Shown in pieces: positions 42,587 through 50,425 of a stretch of DNA of 64,000 nucleotides. The notes below the pieces were generated by a model. It saw nothing but the letters and a program-made list of their open reading frames with translations. It was not told where the DNA came from and searched no databases. Within the stretch, counting starts at the first letter, position 1. The number at the start of each line of letters is the position of its first letter. The stretch is from contig NZ_VANU01000002.1 in assembly GCF_005771535.1 (NCBI RefSeq), positions 186,001-250,000 on the forward strand, written 5' to 3'. Both the position numbers and the translations under genes were made by a program. This DNA is from Arcobacter arenosus. Lineage in GTDB: Bacteria; Campylobacterota; Campylobacteria; Campylobacterales; Arcobacteraceae.

Positions 42587-43180
42587 ATGAGATATCCAAA
42601 ATTTTTTGATGAAATTGAAACCATAAAATTAAAAGATGAACTATCAGCAATCTTAGGTTCAGTGGAAAATGGTGAAGTAGAGTTTTCATATTTAGATATA
42701 GTAAAAAGTGCAGGGCACTCGTGTCCAACTGTTGCCGGAGCATATCTAATGACACAAGTTGCCCTAAAAGAACTTTACAAAAATGAAACCCCTAAAAGAG
42801 GTGAGATTTTTGTAAGTTTTAAAGAGGATTCAAAAGATGGTGTTGCAGGAGTTATTGCAAATGTGATAAGCCAAATTACAGGTGCTACTGAAACTTTAGG
42901 TTTTAAAGGTTTAAATGGTAGATTCACTAGATATGGATTAATGAAATTTAATGATAAAATTACTACAAATGTAAAGTTTACAAGAGTAGATACAAAAGAA
43001 TCAGTAGAAATTATCTATAATCCTACTTTGATTGAACCAGATAAGAAAATCCAAGAGATTATGCAAAAACTAATGGAAAATAAAGCAACAAATGATGAAA
43101 AAATAGAGTTTGGAAAACTTTGGCAAGATAGAGTTGAAAAAATATTTAACAATAAAAATAGGGTAATAAAAATATTATGA
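42587..43180 (+). CDS. FmdE-like protein of the NnrS operon
   Basis: Small FmdE/formylmethanofuran-dehydrogenase-subunit-E-like protein of 197 residues. The conserved motif is SAGHSCPTVAGAYLMTQVAL, with Cys in GHSCP, as in FmdE proteins that bind zinc or a heme-like ligand. DGVAGVIANVISQITGATE follows. In Campylobacterota such proteins accompany nnrS. Its substrate or ligand is unknown. Overlaps the next gene by 4 bases (ATGA). Confidence 0.8.
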   Translation: MRYPKFFDEIETIKLKDELSAILGSVENGEVEFSYLDIVKSAGHSCPTVAGAYLMTQVALKELYKNETPKRGEIFVSFKEDSKDGVAGVIANVISQITGATETLGFKGLNGRFTRYGLMKFNDKITTNVKFTRVDTKESVEIIYNPTLIEPDKKIQEIMQKLMENKATNDEKIEFGKLWQDRVEKIFNNKNRVIKIL

Positions 43181-43515
43181 CAGAAGAAAAATTTCAAAGT
43201 GAAGTTGATACTTTAAATAGATTTTTTACAAAATATTGTAAAGATAAACATACAAATCAAAAAAACAATCTTTATAAATTCAAGTATAAAAATCTTTCCT
43301 TTGAAACTTCTATCTCTCTTTGCGAGGAGTGTAATACCTTAATCTCTTACTCTTTTGATAGATTAAAAGAGTGCCCCCATGAGATTAAACCTAGATGTAG
43401 AAATTGTGAAAATCCATGTTATGAAAAAACTCAATGGAAAAGTTTATCTAAAGTTATGAGATATAGTGCAATAAGATTAAATTTAACTAATAGAATAAAA
43501 AAAATATTTTCTTGA
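43177..43515 (+). CDS. YgbA-like nitrous-oxide-stimulated promoter family protein
   Basis: A 112-residue protein matching the YgbA family: CEECNTLISYSFDRLKECPHEIKPRCRNCENPCYEKTQWKSLSKVMRYS. The six-cysteine pattern suggests an Fe-S cluster or zinc. In enterobacteria ygbA is NsrR-regulated and induced by NO. It ends the nnrS operon. The name comes from induction behaviour; its biochemical role is unknown. Confidence 0.85.
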   Translation: MTEEKFQSEVDTLNRFFTKYCKDKHTNQKNNLYKFKYKNLSFETSISLCEECNTLISYSFDRLKECPHEIKPRCRNCENPCYEKTQWKSLSKVMRYSAIRLNLTNRIKKIFS

Positions 43516-43583
43516 CCTGAGTCTATTTTTTTTCCACAATTTTTTATTACAATTTTTCAAACAATATAAAAAAAGGAGAAGAA

Positions 43584-43859
43584 ATGAAAAAAGTTTTACT
43601 TTTAAGTTCAGTGTTAGCTTGTGTTGCTTTTGCAAATCCATATGCAAAGTGTGTAGCATGTCATGGTGCAAATGGTGAGAAGGTTGCTTTAGGAAAATCT
43701 AAAATTATTAAAGATATGACTAAGCAAGAGATTGTAGATTCACTAAAAGGTTATAAAGATGGATCTTACGGTGGAGCAATGAAAGCTCTTATGAAAGGAC
43801 AAGTTGCCTCTTTATCAGATGCCGATATCCAAGCTATCGCAGAAAAAATTGGTAAATAA
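43584..43859 (+). CDS. Small c-type cytochrome (c553-like) 2
   Basis: Periplasmic monoheme cytochrome: signal peptide VLLLSSVLACVAFA (cleaved near residue 18), heme site CVACH in PYAKCVACHGANGEK, and Met ligand candidates in GGAMKALMKGQV. Ninety-one residues, typical of the epsilonproteobacterial cytochrome c553 that donates to cbb3 oxidase. Strong RBS AAAGGAG. Monocistronic with a bidirectional terminator at its end. Confidence 0.93.
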   Translation: MKKVLLLSSVLACVAFANPYAKCVACHGANGEKVALGKSKIIKDMTKQEIVDSLKGYKDGSYGGAMKALMKGQVASLSDADIQAIAEKIGK

Positions 43860-43882
43860 GTAATTTAACAATTAAATCAATA

Positions 43883-43939
43883 GGTGATGAGTATAAGTAA
43901 TAGTTTTAGTCAAAGTTACTGTAGTTTATACCCATCACC
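43883..43939. terminator. Bidirectional terminator between cytochrome c and flavodiiron genes
   Basis: A 14-base left arm (GGTGATGAGTATAA) pairs with TTATACCCATCACC with one mismatch; the loop of about 29 bases itself contains GTAAT/GTTAC dyads. It ends 3 bases before the convergent gene's stop codon. Confidence 0.6.
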
Positions 43940-43941
43940 AA

Positions 43942-45183
43942 TTAATTCATAGTAATTTCAATCATTTTACCATTTAAAATTTCACCGAATTCTACCCCAT
44001 AACTATAGCATTGGTTTAGCTCCTCTTTTGTAGGGATTAATTTTATTTTCATAGATTCCATTGGAGGTACTCTAAAGCTTAATGATTTTAGCCTATGGTT
44101 AATCATATCAACAGCTTCGCCACTCCAACCATATGAACCAAAAGCACCACCGGTTTTTCCACGTTTTTCTAGATACATCATACAAGAGAGTAAATCCCAA
44201 ACTGGTTTAGGAGCATCGGAGTTAATTGTTGGTGACCCAATTAAAATTCCATCACTTTCTTCTAAAATATTTATCATATTTGATTCTTCTAGGGAAGTTA
44301 AATCATAAACATTTGCTATAATCCCTTCAACACTTTCAGCTCCATCGAAAATTGCTTCAGCCATGTCTCTTGTATTTTTATAACTTGTAATATAAAAAAT
44401 TGATAAAATCTTATTCCCATGACTAATCTCTTTATAATCTTTTTGACTCCAATTTCTATAATATTCCATATATTTATAGGGTTTTTGTCTTAATATTGGA
44501 CCGTGTAGAGGTGCTATTATCTCTATACTAAGTTTGTCATACAGTTTTAAAGCATTTAAAACATAAGATTTAAAAGGTCTCATAATATGGTCATAGTAAT
44601 ATTTAAAAGCATAAAAGAAATCGCTAACTTGGTCATCAAACAATCTTTTATCATGGTAATGACTTCCAAAAACATCCCCTGAAAATAACAAACAATCCTC
44701 TTCAACAAAAGAACTCATAGTTTCAGGCCAATGTAAATAAGGGGTTGTTAAAAATCTAATTGTTTTATTTCCAAGTTTTAAACTTTTATTTGTCCAAACA
44801 GTTTCAAAGTCAATATTTTCTCTATGGGTAATCGATTTTAACATAGATGTAGCTTGGGGTGATATTAAAACTTTTACATCACTATTTACTCTATTCATAA
44901 GCTCAGGTATTGCTCCTGCATGATCAGGTTCCATATGGTGTAAAATCACATATTTTATTTCATCATAAGAACATAAACTTTCAATTTTTTTAAAAAATTC
45001 CTCTTGGAATTCTACTTTTACAGTATCAACAATTATTACACCTTCATCAGTTTTTATTAAATAAGCATTGTATGATGAGCCATTAGCTGTTTTCATAATA
45101 ATATCAAAAGTTCTAATATCAGGGTCAAAGGCACCAATAAAATATATATCGGGTGCAATCTCTATTGGCTTATTAGTATCCAT
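43942..45183 (-). CDS. Flavodiiron protein (FprA-type O2/NO reductase) in a nif operon
   Basis: Soluble reductase that turns O2 into water or NO into N2O. The metallo-beta-lactamase-like domain holds the diiron ligands H83-M-E85-P-D87-H88 (HHMEPDHAG), TPYLHWPETM, LFSGDVFGSHY and PLHGPIL; a flavodoxin domain follows (IFYITSYKNTRDMAEAIFDGA, GIIGSPTIN-type loop). No C-terminal rubredoxin. It starts 15 bases after nifX on the same strand, so it belongs to nif operon B; the neighbouring NO-stress operon is separate and on the other strand. Likely guards nitrogenase from O2. Confidence 0.9.
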   Translation of the reverse strand: MDTNKPIEIAPDIYFIGAFDPDIRTFDIIMKTANGSSYNAYLIKTDEGVIIVDTVKVEFQEEFFKKIESLCSYDEIKYVILHHMEPDHAGAIPELMNRVNSDVKVLISPQATSMLKSITHRENIDFETVWTNKSLKLGNKTIRFLTTPYLHWPETMSSFVEEDCLLFSGDVFGSHYHDKRLFDDQVSDFFYAFKYYYDHIMRPFKSYVLNALKLYDKLSIEIIAPLHGPILRQKPYKYMEYYRNWSQKDYKEISHGNKILSIFYITSYKNTRDMAEAIFDGAESVEGIIANVYDLTSLEESNMINILEESDGILIGSPTINSDAPKPVWDLLSCMMYLEKRGKTGGAFGSYGWSGEAVDMINHRLKSLSFRVPPMESMKIKLIPTKEELNQCYSYGVEFGEILNGKMIEITMN

Positions 45184-45198
45184 AATTTATCCATCTTT

Positions 45199-45558
45199 TT
45201 ATTTAGCTATTAATCTTCTCATCCATATTGGTGGATTTTCTTGCATCTTAATTAAAGAGCTTAGAACATCTTCAATCTTTTCATTTTCACGGCTTGATTG
45301 CATAGGAAAAATTTGACATTTTTTTACCATCATTGCCGCTTTTGGTCCAATTTGTTGAACATATAAAATATCACTATCTTCTAAGCACTCAATTTTATAT
45401 GTAAGTTTTTCAATCTCATCATCAATCTCAAGTGAAGAATCAATTGATTTAACAAAAGTATATTCATCACCATGAATCTCATAGATATAAAACTCCTTGC
45501 ACCAACCAAAATGTTGATTAACGTGAATATTGTCTTTTGAAGCAAATGCAATTCTCAT
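45199..45558 (-). CDS. nifX: NifX-family FeMo-co carrier
   Basis: Carries NifB-co or VK-cluster between NifB and NifEN. The 119 residues have the family fold: RIAFASKDNIHVNQHFGWCKEFYIYEI, then CLEDSDILYVQQIGPKAAMMVKKCQIFPM. The C-terminal NPPIWMRRLI tail is usual in NifX. It overlaps the upstream NifU fusion gene by 4 bases and lies 15 bases before the flavodiiron gene. Confidence 0.88.
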   Translation of the reverse strand: MRIAFASKDNIHVNQHFGWCKEFYIYEIHGDEYTFVKSIDSSLEIDDEIEKLTYKIECLEDSDILYVQQIGPKAAMMVKKCQIFPMQSSRENEKIEDVLSSLIKMQENPPIWMRRLIAK

Positions 45559-46526
45559 AATATAAATATCCTAACTCTTTCATCAATAACTTTTTGCATA
45601 GTATCAGCAATCATTGAATAAGTTCCAGTACTTGCAATAGAACATCCAACACATGCACCTTGATAAGCTAATCTAATCTCAACTTCTGGGTCACTTATGT
45701 AATCAATTAAAATGATGTTTCCACCATCTTTTAAAAGTATTGGTCTAATAAATCTATCTAGGGCATCATTTATAATCTCTAATTGTTTCTCTTTTGTTTG
45801 TGCTCTGAAATCAGTATTTAATTCACAAACATCATTTAACGGTTTATCCATTCCTGTTAATTGTACATTTGCCATAGCATGACCATTTTGTGCAGCTTTT
45901 AACATACAATCAAATCCCTCTTTAACTAAATCAAGTTTTGTTCTATCTTGTAGTAAAAGTAGGGCTAATCTAAAACAAGCTTGGGTATGGTTTTTAGCTA
46001 CGGCTCTTCTAAAATAGTCTATAGCTTTATCTAAATCCTCTTCTACCCCAATTTTTGTTTGATACATTAAGGCTAAGTTGAAATTTGCTGAGTCGTTATC
46101 ATATTTACTTGCTTCTTCAAACCACTCTTTAGCTTTTGTATAATCTTTTTGAACACCTTCCCCTTTTAGATACATTAATCCAAGGTTTGCCATTGCTCTA
46201 TCATTTTTTATTTTTGCTTCCTCTTCCCAAATAGAAAGTGCTGTTTCAAAATCTCTACTTTTATATGCAGCTAGTGCTTCTTTATGTCTCATAAAATTTC
46301 TCCCTTCCCCTGGATTTGGAAGCTCATTTCCCATAACCAGTTGTTTATGTATATGTTCTATTAAATACTTATGGGCAAGTTCTATTGCTTCTTCATAATC
46401 TTCACTTGCCGCTTTTATATCAAAATCTAAAAATTCAACTAAATATGCATCACCTAGCTCATTTTCCCCACTATAACACTCAAAGGGATAATCTAAAGAT
46501 GCATAATATTTTAAATCTTTTTCCAA
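45555..46526 (-). CDS. HicB-like / Sel1-repeat / NifU C-terminal domain fusion
   Basis: Three domains in 323 residues. Residues 1-72 look like a HicB-type partial RNase-H fold (YYASLDYPFECYSGENELGDAYLVEFLDFDIKAAS, EEAIELAHKYLIEHI..LPNPGEG). Residues ~80-215 are Sel1-like helical repeats (AMANLGLMYLKGEGVQKDYTKAKEWFEEA, NFNLALMYQ, ACFRLALLLLQ). Residues ~245-323 are a NifU/Nfu domain with GACVGCS, the scaffold Cys pair for a transferable 4Fe-4S cluster. No NifU N-terminal IscU part is present. Start is TTG at 46526 with AAGGAA. Between a NafY-like gene and nifX in operon B. Confidence 0.8.
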   Translation of the reverse strand: MEKDLKYYASLDYPFECYSGENELGDAYLVEFLDFDIKAASEDYEEAIELAHKYLIEHIHKQLVMGNELPNPGEGRNFMRHKEALAAYKSRDFETALSIWEEEAKIKNDRAMANLGLMYLKGEGVQKDYTKAKEWFEEASKYDNDSANFNLALMYQTKIGVEEDLDKAIDYFRRAVAKNHTQACFRLALLLLQDRTKLDLVKEGFDCMLKAAQNGHAMANVQLTGMDKPLNDVCELNTDFRAQTKEKQLEIINDALDRFIRPILLKDGGNIILIDYISDPEVEIRLAYQGACVGCSIASTGTYSMIADTMQKVIDERVRIFIL

Positions 46527-46530
46527 TTAT

Positions 46531-46914
46531 TTATTCCTTAGAACCACATGTGCAACTTGTACTACCTGAATCAAGTAGTGTTTTTGCATTATCTTTAGTA
46601 ACTACAATTGTGTCTTCATTTAAAAATTTTTGATAAATCTCATCAATTGAAAAAAAATTCTTTTTTGAAGTAAATACTTTTACTTGCTCTTCATAAAGGG
46701 TATTAAATACACCTTCTCCCATGTGATAAAAAATAGTACTAGTAGCACCACTTTTTTTTACAAATTTTGCTGTATCTAAGCCACTTCCACAACCATCATT
46801 TTTTTCAACTGTCATCTCTCCAGTTAAAGTATTTAAAAATGCAAAAAAAGGTGCATTTCCGTATAAATCTGAAATAGTTGTTGAACTACTTTTACTTAGT
46901 GGTATTGCTAACAT
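46531..46914 (-). CDS. NifX/NafY-family (dinitrogenase iron-molybdenum cofactor) protein with Cys tail
   Basis: Small member of the dinitrogenase Fe-Mo-cofactor family (127 residues): LAIPLSKSSSTTISDLYGNAPFFAFLNTLTGEMTVEKN then GLDTAKFVKKSGATSTIFYHMGEGVFNTL. A Cys-rich tail (SCTCGSKE) and DGCGSG may hold a cluster. It starts operon B, behind a sigma-54-type promoter. A cofactor chaperone or NafY-like partner of apo-dinitrogenase is likely; it is a third NifX-fold copy in this window (with nifX and the NifB C-terminus). Confidence 0.82.
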   Translation of the reverse strand: MLAIPLSKSSSTTISDLYGNAPFFAFLNTLTGEMTVEKNDGCGSGLDTAKFVKKSGATSTIFYHMGEGVFNTLYEEQVKVFTSKKNFFSIDEIYQKFLNEDTIVVTKDNAKTLLDSGSTSCTCGSKE

Positions 46915-46950
46915 TTTTTTCTCCTAAGCAATTATCTTATGAGGTTATAT

Positions 46951-46964
46951 GCAAAAACTGTTCC
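46951..46964 (-). promoter_or_regulatory. Sigma-54 promoter of nif operon B
   Basis: Minus-strand GGAACAGTTTTTGCAT: GG at 46964-46963 and GC at 46952-46951, spacing 12. It differs from the nifV element by one base. Confidence 0.78.
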
Positions 46965-46988
46965 GTAATTTATAAAAAACACTTAAAG

Positions 46989-47002
46989 GGAATAGAAATT
47001 GC
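46989..47002 (+). promoter_or_regulatory. Sigma-54 promoter of nifE
   Basis: Plus-strand GGGAATAGAAATTGCA: GG at 46989-46990, GC at 47001-47002. It diverges from the operon-B promoter with about 24 bases between the two -24 elements, the same geometry as nifB/orf61. Confidence 0.75.
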
Positions 47003-47058
47003 ACATATTAAGGAATAAAAAACTAGCTGAAGGGGAAACCTTCTGTAAGGAGTAGACA

Positions 47059-48399
47059 ATGGTAAATAAAAAACTAATTAGAGAACTATTAAGTGAAACT
47101 GCGTGTTCACATAATAAGACTAAAAAATCTTCATGTGATAAACCAAAACCAGGGGCAACTTCTGGTGGTTGTGCCTTTGAGGGTGCTCAAATTGCACTAT
47201 TTCCATATGCTGATGTTGTTCACCTTGTTCACTCTCCTTCAACTTGTATTGGAGCCTCTTGGGAAACAAGACAAACATTAACTTCCCACAAAGGGGAAAA
47301 CAATACTGTGACAGGATATACAACAGATGTTAGTACAAATGATGTAATTTTTGGGGGAGATAAAAAACTTGAAGACTCAATTGATTATATTGTTGAACAT
47401 AAAAATCCTAAAGGAATTTTTGTATATGAAACCTGCGTTACAGCTATGATTGGTGATGATATAGATAATGTTTGTAATAGAATGGAAACAAAACACAAAA
47501 TTCCAATTGTTGTTATTCACTCTCCAGGATTTGTAGGAGGTAAAAACTTAGGTTCAAGACTTGGTGGAGAATCGGTACTTCATCAACTAATAGGAACAAA
47601 AGAACCTGAAGAGATTCATCCCTTTGGTATAAACTTAATAGGTGAATACAATGTAACGGGAGATATGTGGCAATATACTCCAATTTTGGAGAAAATAGGT
47701 ATTAAAATTGTTTCAACTTTAGCTGGGGATGGAAGAATTGAAAATATCCAAATGGCACACACTGCAAAGTTAAATGTAATTGTTTGTGCTAAATCATTAA
47801 TTAGTTTAACAAGAAAAATGCAAGAAAAATATCAAATTCCATATATCTCTATCTCATTTTATGGTAAACGTGATACTACAAATGCAATTAGAAGTATTGT
47901 AAATGCCTTTGGAGATGAAGAATTAACTGCAAGGGCAGAGAAGGTGATTGCTGAAGAAGAGGCAAAACTAGAAGAAGCTTTAATACCTTATAAAAAAATA
48001 CTTGAGGGGAAAAAAGCTATTTTGAATACAGGTGGAAATAAAACTTGGTCTATTGCTTCAGCTTTACAAGATATTGGAATTGATGTTGTTGCAACAAGTG
48101 TTAAAAAAGCAACTTTAGAAGATAAAGAGATTTGCGCAAAATATGTTGATATTTTAATGACAGACCCAGGAACTGAACAAGCAAAATTAATTGATGAGCA
48201 TAATGTTGATATTTTATTAGCAGGTGGTAGAAGTTTATATACTGCAATTAAGAAAAAAGTTTCATTTGTAGATGTAAACCAAGAAAAGAAAGTTAGTTAT
48301 GGAGCATATTCTGGTTTAATTAATTTAGCAAAAGATGTAACACACGCTGTAAATAATAGGGTTTTTAAAATAGTTGCAAATCCAGAACCATGGAAATAA
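47059..48399 (+). CDS. nifE: NifE, FeMo-cofactor scaffold subunit
   Basis: Alpha-like subunit of the NifEN scaffold on which the FeMo-co precursor matures. Cluster-ligand blocks SGGCAFEGAQIALFPYADVVHLVHSPSTCIG and VYETCVTAMIGDDID are typical of nitrogenase-like components; INLIGEYNVTGDMWQYTPILEKIGI and LLAGGRSLYTAIKKK mark NifE. At 446 residues it is standard. RBS AAGGAGT. It is alone on its transcript: the AI-2E-like gene follows by 71 bases and nifN is 11.5 kb away. Confidence 0.94.
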   Translation: MVNKKLIRELLSETACSHNKTKKSSCDKPKPGATSGGCAFEGAQIALFPYADVVHLVHSPSTCIGASWETRQTLTSHKGENNTVTGYTTDVSTNDVIFGGDKKLEDSIDYIVEHKNPKGIFVYETCVTAMIGDDIDNVCNRMETKHKIPIVVIHSPGFVGGKNLGSRLGGESVLHQLIGTKEPEEIHPFGINLIGEYNVTGDMWQYTPILEKIGIKIVSTLAGDGRIENIQMAHTAKLNVIVCAKSLISLTRKMQEKYQIPYISISFYGKRDTTNAIRSIVNAFGDEELTARAEKVIAEEEAKLEEALIPYKKILEGKKAILNTGGNKTWSIASALQDIGIDVVATSVKKATLEDKEICAKYVDILMTDPGTEQAKLIDEHNVDILLAGGRSLYTAIKKKVSFVDVNQEKKVSYGAYSGLINLAKDVTHAVNNRVFKIVANPEPWK

Positions 48400-48470
48400 G
48401 CTTTTAGTAATAAATACTTTCTTTCTTTAAAAGAATCTCGTTATAATTGTTTTTTTAGAAAAGGAAGATT

Positions 48471-49496
48471 TTGGAAAGTACAAGTGTAAAAAACTATTTT
48501 TTCTATTTTGCAAGTTTAGTTTTAATTGTTGCAGGGATAAAAGCTGCAGCTGAAATAGTTATTATCCTTTTTTTAGCAATTTTTATAGCTTCAATTATTT
48601 CAACATTTATTAATTTCCTAGAACAAAAACACATCCCAAAAATAATAGCTTACCTTTTTGTATTAGGTGGCTTTGTATTACTAACTATCCTTTTAGGGTA
48701 TGTTTTAAATATATCTTTAAAAGATTTTATATCAAACCTTCCACAATATGAAAAACAACTACAAGCTTTAGTTGTAAAAGGTGTATCTTTTGCTGAAACT
48801 TATGGTTATGAAATCGATAAAAACACTATTTTAGATGCTTTAAATCTTAACTCATTTTTTGGTATTACAACAAATTTGATTGGTAGTATAGGAACTTTTC
48901 TTTCTAAGTTTTTACTGATTATCATAGGTATTGCTTTTATATTAGCAGAAGCAAAATCCTTTGAAAAAAAATTAAAAGTAATATTTGATAAAGATAGAAA
49001 AAAACTAGAGCATTTTAAACTTTTTTCATCAAATATTCAAAAATATTTTTCTGTTAAAACAGCAACCAGTTTCTTTACAGGTTTTCTTGTAACTATAGTT
49101 CTAATGTACTTTGATATTGAATATCCAATTCTTTGGGGTGTTATTGCTATGCTTTTTAATTTTGTTCCCGTTGTAGGTTCAATTATTGCAGCAATTCCAG
49201 CTATTTTATTATCACTTGTTAGTGGTGATTTAAATACAACTTTAGTTTTAATTGTTTTATATGTTTGTATCAATGTAGGTATTAGTAATATTATTGAGCC
49301 AAAATTTATGGGAAAAGAATTAGGTCTTTCACCAATGGTAATTTTCTTTTCACTTATTTTATGGGGATGGGTTTTAGGACTTGTTGGAATGTTCTTAGCA
49401 GTTCCTATTACTATGACATTAAAAATAGCCTTTGATTCAGATAAATCAACTAAATGGCTATCTATTTTAATGTCAAATATTGGGAATAGAAAATAG
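48471..49496 (+). CDS. AI-2E-family (PerM-like) transporter
   Basis: Eight-helix membrane protein of 341 residues. Family signature at the C-terminus: MLFNFVPVVGSIIAAIPAILLSLVSGDL and IVLYVCINVGISNIIEPKFMGKELGLSPMVIFFSLILWGW. Members include the E. coli AI-2 exporter TqsA; the ligand here is not known. Start is TTG, preceded by AAGGAAG. A TATAAT lies about 30 bases upstream. Convergent with exbD two bases away. Confidence 0.85.
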   Translation: MESTSVKNYFFYFASLVLIVAGIKAAAEIVIILFLAIFIASIISTFINFLEQKHIPKIIAYLFVLGGFVLLTILLGYVLNISLKDFISNLPQYEKQLQALVVKGVSFAETYGYEIDKNTILDALNLNSFFGITTNLIGSIGTFLSKFLLIIIGIAFILAEAKSFEKKLKVIFDKDRKKLEHFKLFSSNIQKYFSVKTATSFFTGFLVTIVLMYFDIEYPILWGVIAMLFNFVPVVGSIIAAIPAILLSLVSGDLNTTLVLIVLYVCINVGISNIIEPKFMGKELGLSPMVIFFSLILWGWVLGLVGMFLAVPITMTLKIAFDSDKSTKWLSILMSNIGNRK

Positions 49497-49498
49497 TT

Positions 49499-49885
49499 TT
49501 AATCTTTTTTGGTAACTAAAGAGAGATTATTTAAATCATATTTTTGTAGATTATCAAGTATTTTTACAACTCTTTGATATTCAACATTTTTATCAATTCT
49601 AACTATAATTGTTCTTTTTTTATTATCTATTTTAGATAATTGTCTATCAAAATCTTCTAAAGAAACCTCTTCCCCAAATAAAGCTAATTTATCCCTACTT
49701 AGTTCTATAAAAATCTCTTTTTCTTTTATTTCTAAAGCTTGTGCTTGGGAACTAGGTAAATCTAAAACTAAGGCCAATTCCTCTTTTTTAAAAACAGAAG
49801 ATACTATGAAAAAAATCAATAATATAAAAACAACATCAATTAAAGGGGTTAAATCAGGTGTAATTGATTCTCTTTTTTTTCTCAT
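49499..49885 (-). CDS. exbD: ExbD/TolR-type energy transducer subunit
   Basis: Single-TM partner in the TonB proton-driven motor. LTPLIDVVFILLIFFIVSSVFKKEE is the family N-terminal TM with the essential Asp in PLIDVVF. A periplasmic domain follows (IFIELSRDKLALFGEEVSLEDF, IIVRIDKNVEYQRVVKILDNLQKY). One hundred and twenty-eight residues, last of the tonB-exbB-exbD operon; its start overlaps the exbB stop by 4 bases. Confidence 0.93.
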   Translation of the reverse strand: MRKKRESITPDLTPLIDVVFILLIFFIVSSVFKKEELALVLDLPSSQAQALEIKEKEIFIELSRDKLALFGEEVSLEDFDRQLSKIDNKKRTIIVRIDKNVEYQRVVKILDNLQKYDLNNLSLVTKKD

Positions 49886-50418
49886 AATTTTGAAATAACT
49901 CTTTCTTCAATTTTATGTTCAATGTTATCAATAAAACCAACTAAGTAGTTATATCCAATATAATGGGGAATTGAAACAATTAAACCAGCAACGGTTGTAA
50001 TAAGTGCAACGGAAATACCTGTAGAAAAAATGGCCGGATCACCAAGTCCAGATTTTGAAATGGCATCAAAGGAGTTTAAAACCCCAACAACTGTTCCAAG
50101 TAATCCTAATAAAGGTGAAATTGAAGCTATGATTTTAACTGTATTTAAACCACTTTCAAGGCCATTTAAATATTTATTTAAAGCATTTTGAATAGTTTTT
50201 TCCTCATATTTTCTATCATTGTTTTCTAATTGATTCACAATTTTTTGGGCAATTGCTTCTTTTCTTAGTTTTGCTATCATAATTATTAAAAATTTCCATA
50301 ACATAATAGAAAATCCAATAATATTTAACCCAATTAGGATATAAACAATAGTCCCACCTCTGTTGATGTAATCTATCAAATTTAATTCATTTACGTGATT
50401 TATTAAACTAATTAACAT
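49882..50418 (-). CDS. exbB: ExbB/TolQ/MotA-type proton channel subunit
   Basis: Three-TM subunit that, with ExbD, converts proton flow into TonB movement. Conserved block: IASISPLLGLLGTVVGVLNSFDAISKSGLGDPAIFSTGISVALITTVAGLIVSIPHYIGYNYLV. At 178 residues it is the short form. Lies 8 bases after tonB on the minus strand. Confidence 0.94.
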   Translation of the reverse strand: MLISLINHVNELNLIDYINRGGTIVYILIGLNIIGFSIMLWKFLIIMIAKLRKEAIAQKIVNQLENNDRKYEEKTIQNALNKYLNGLESGLNTVKIIASISPLLGLLGTVVGVLNSFDAISKSGLGDPAIFSTGISVALITTVAGLIVSIPHYIGYNYLVGFIDNIEHKIEERVISKL

Positions 50419-50425
50419 ATTTCTC

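Noticed and set aside
45555-46526. A HicAB toxin-antitoxin system
   Set aside because: Only a HicB-like domain is present, fused to Sel1 and NifU domains; no HicA toxin gene lies on either side.
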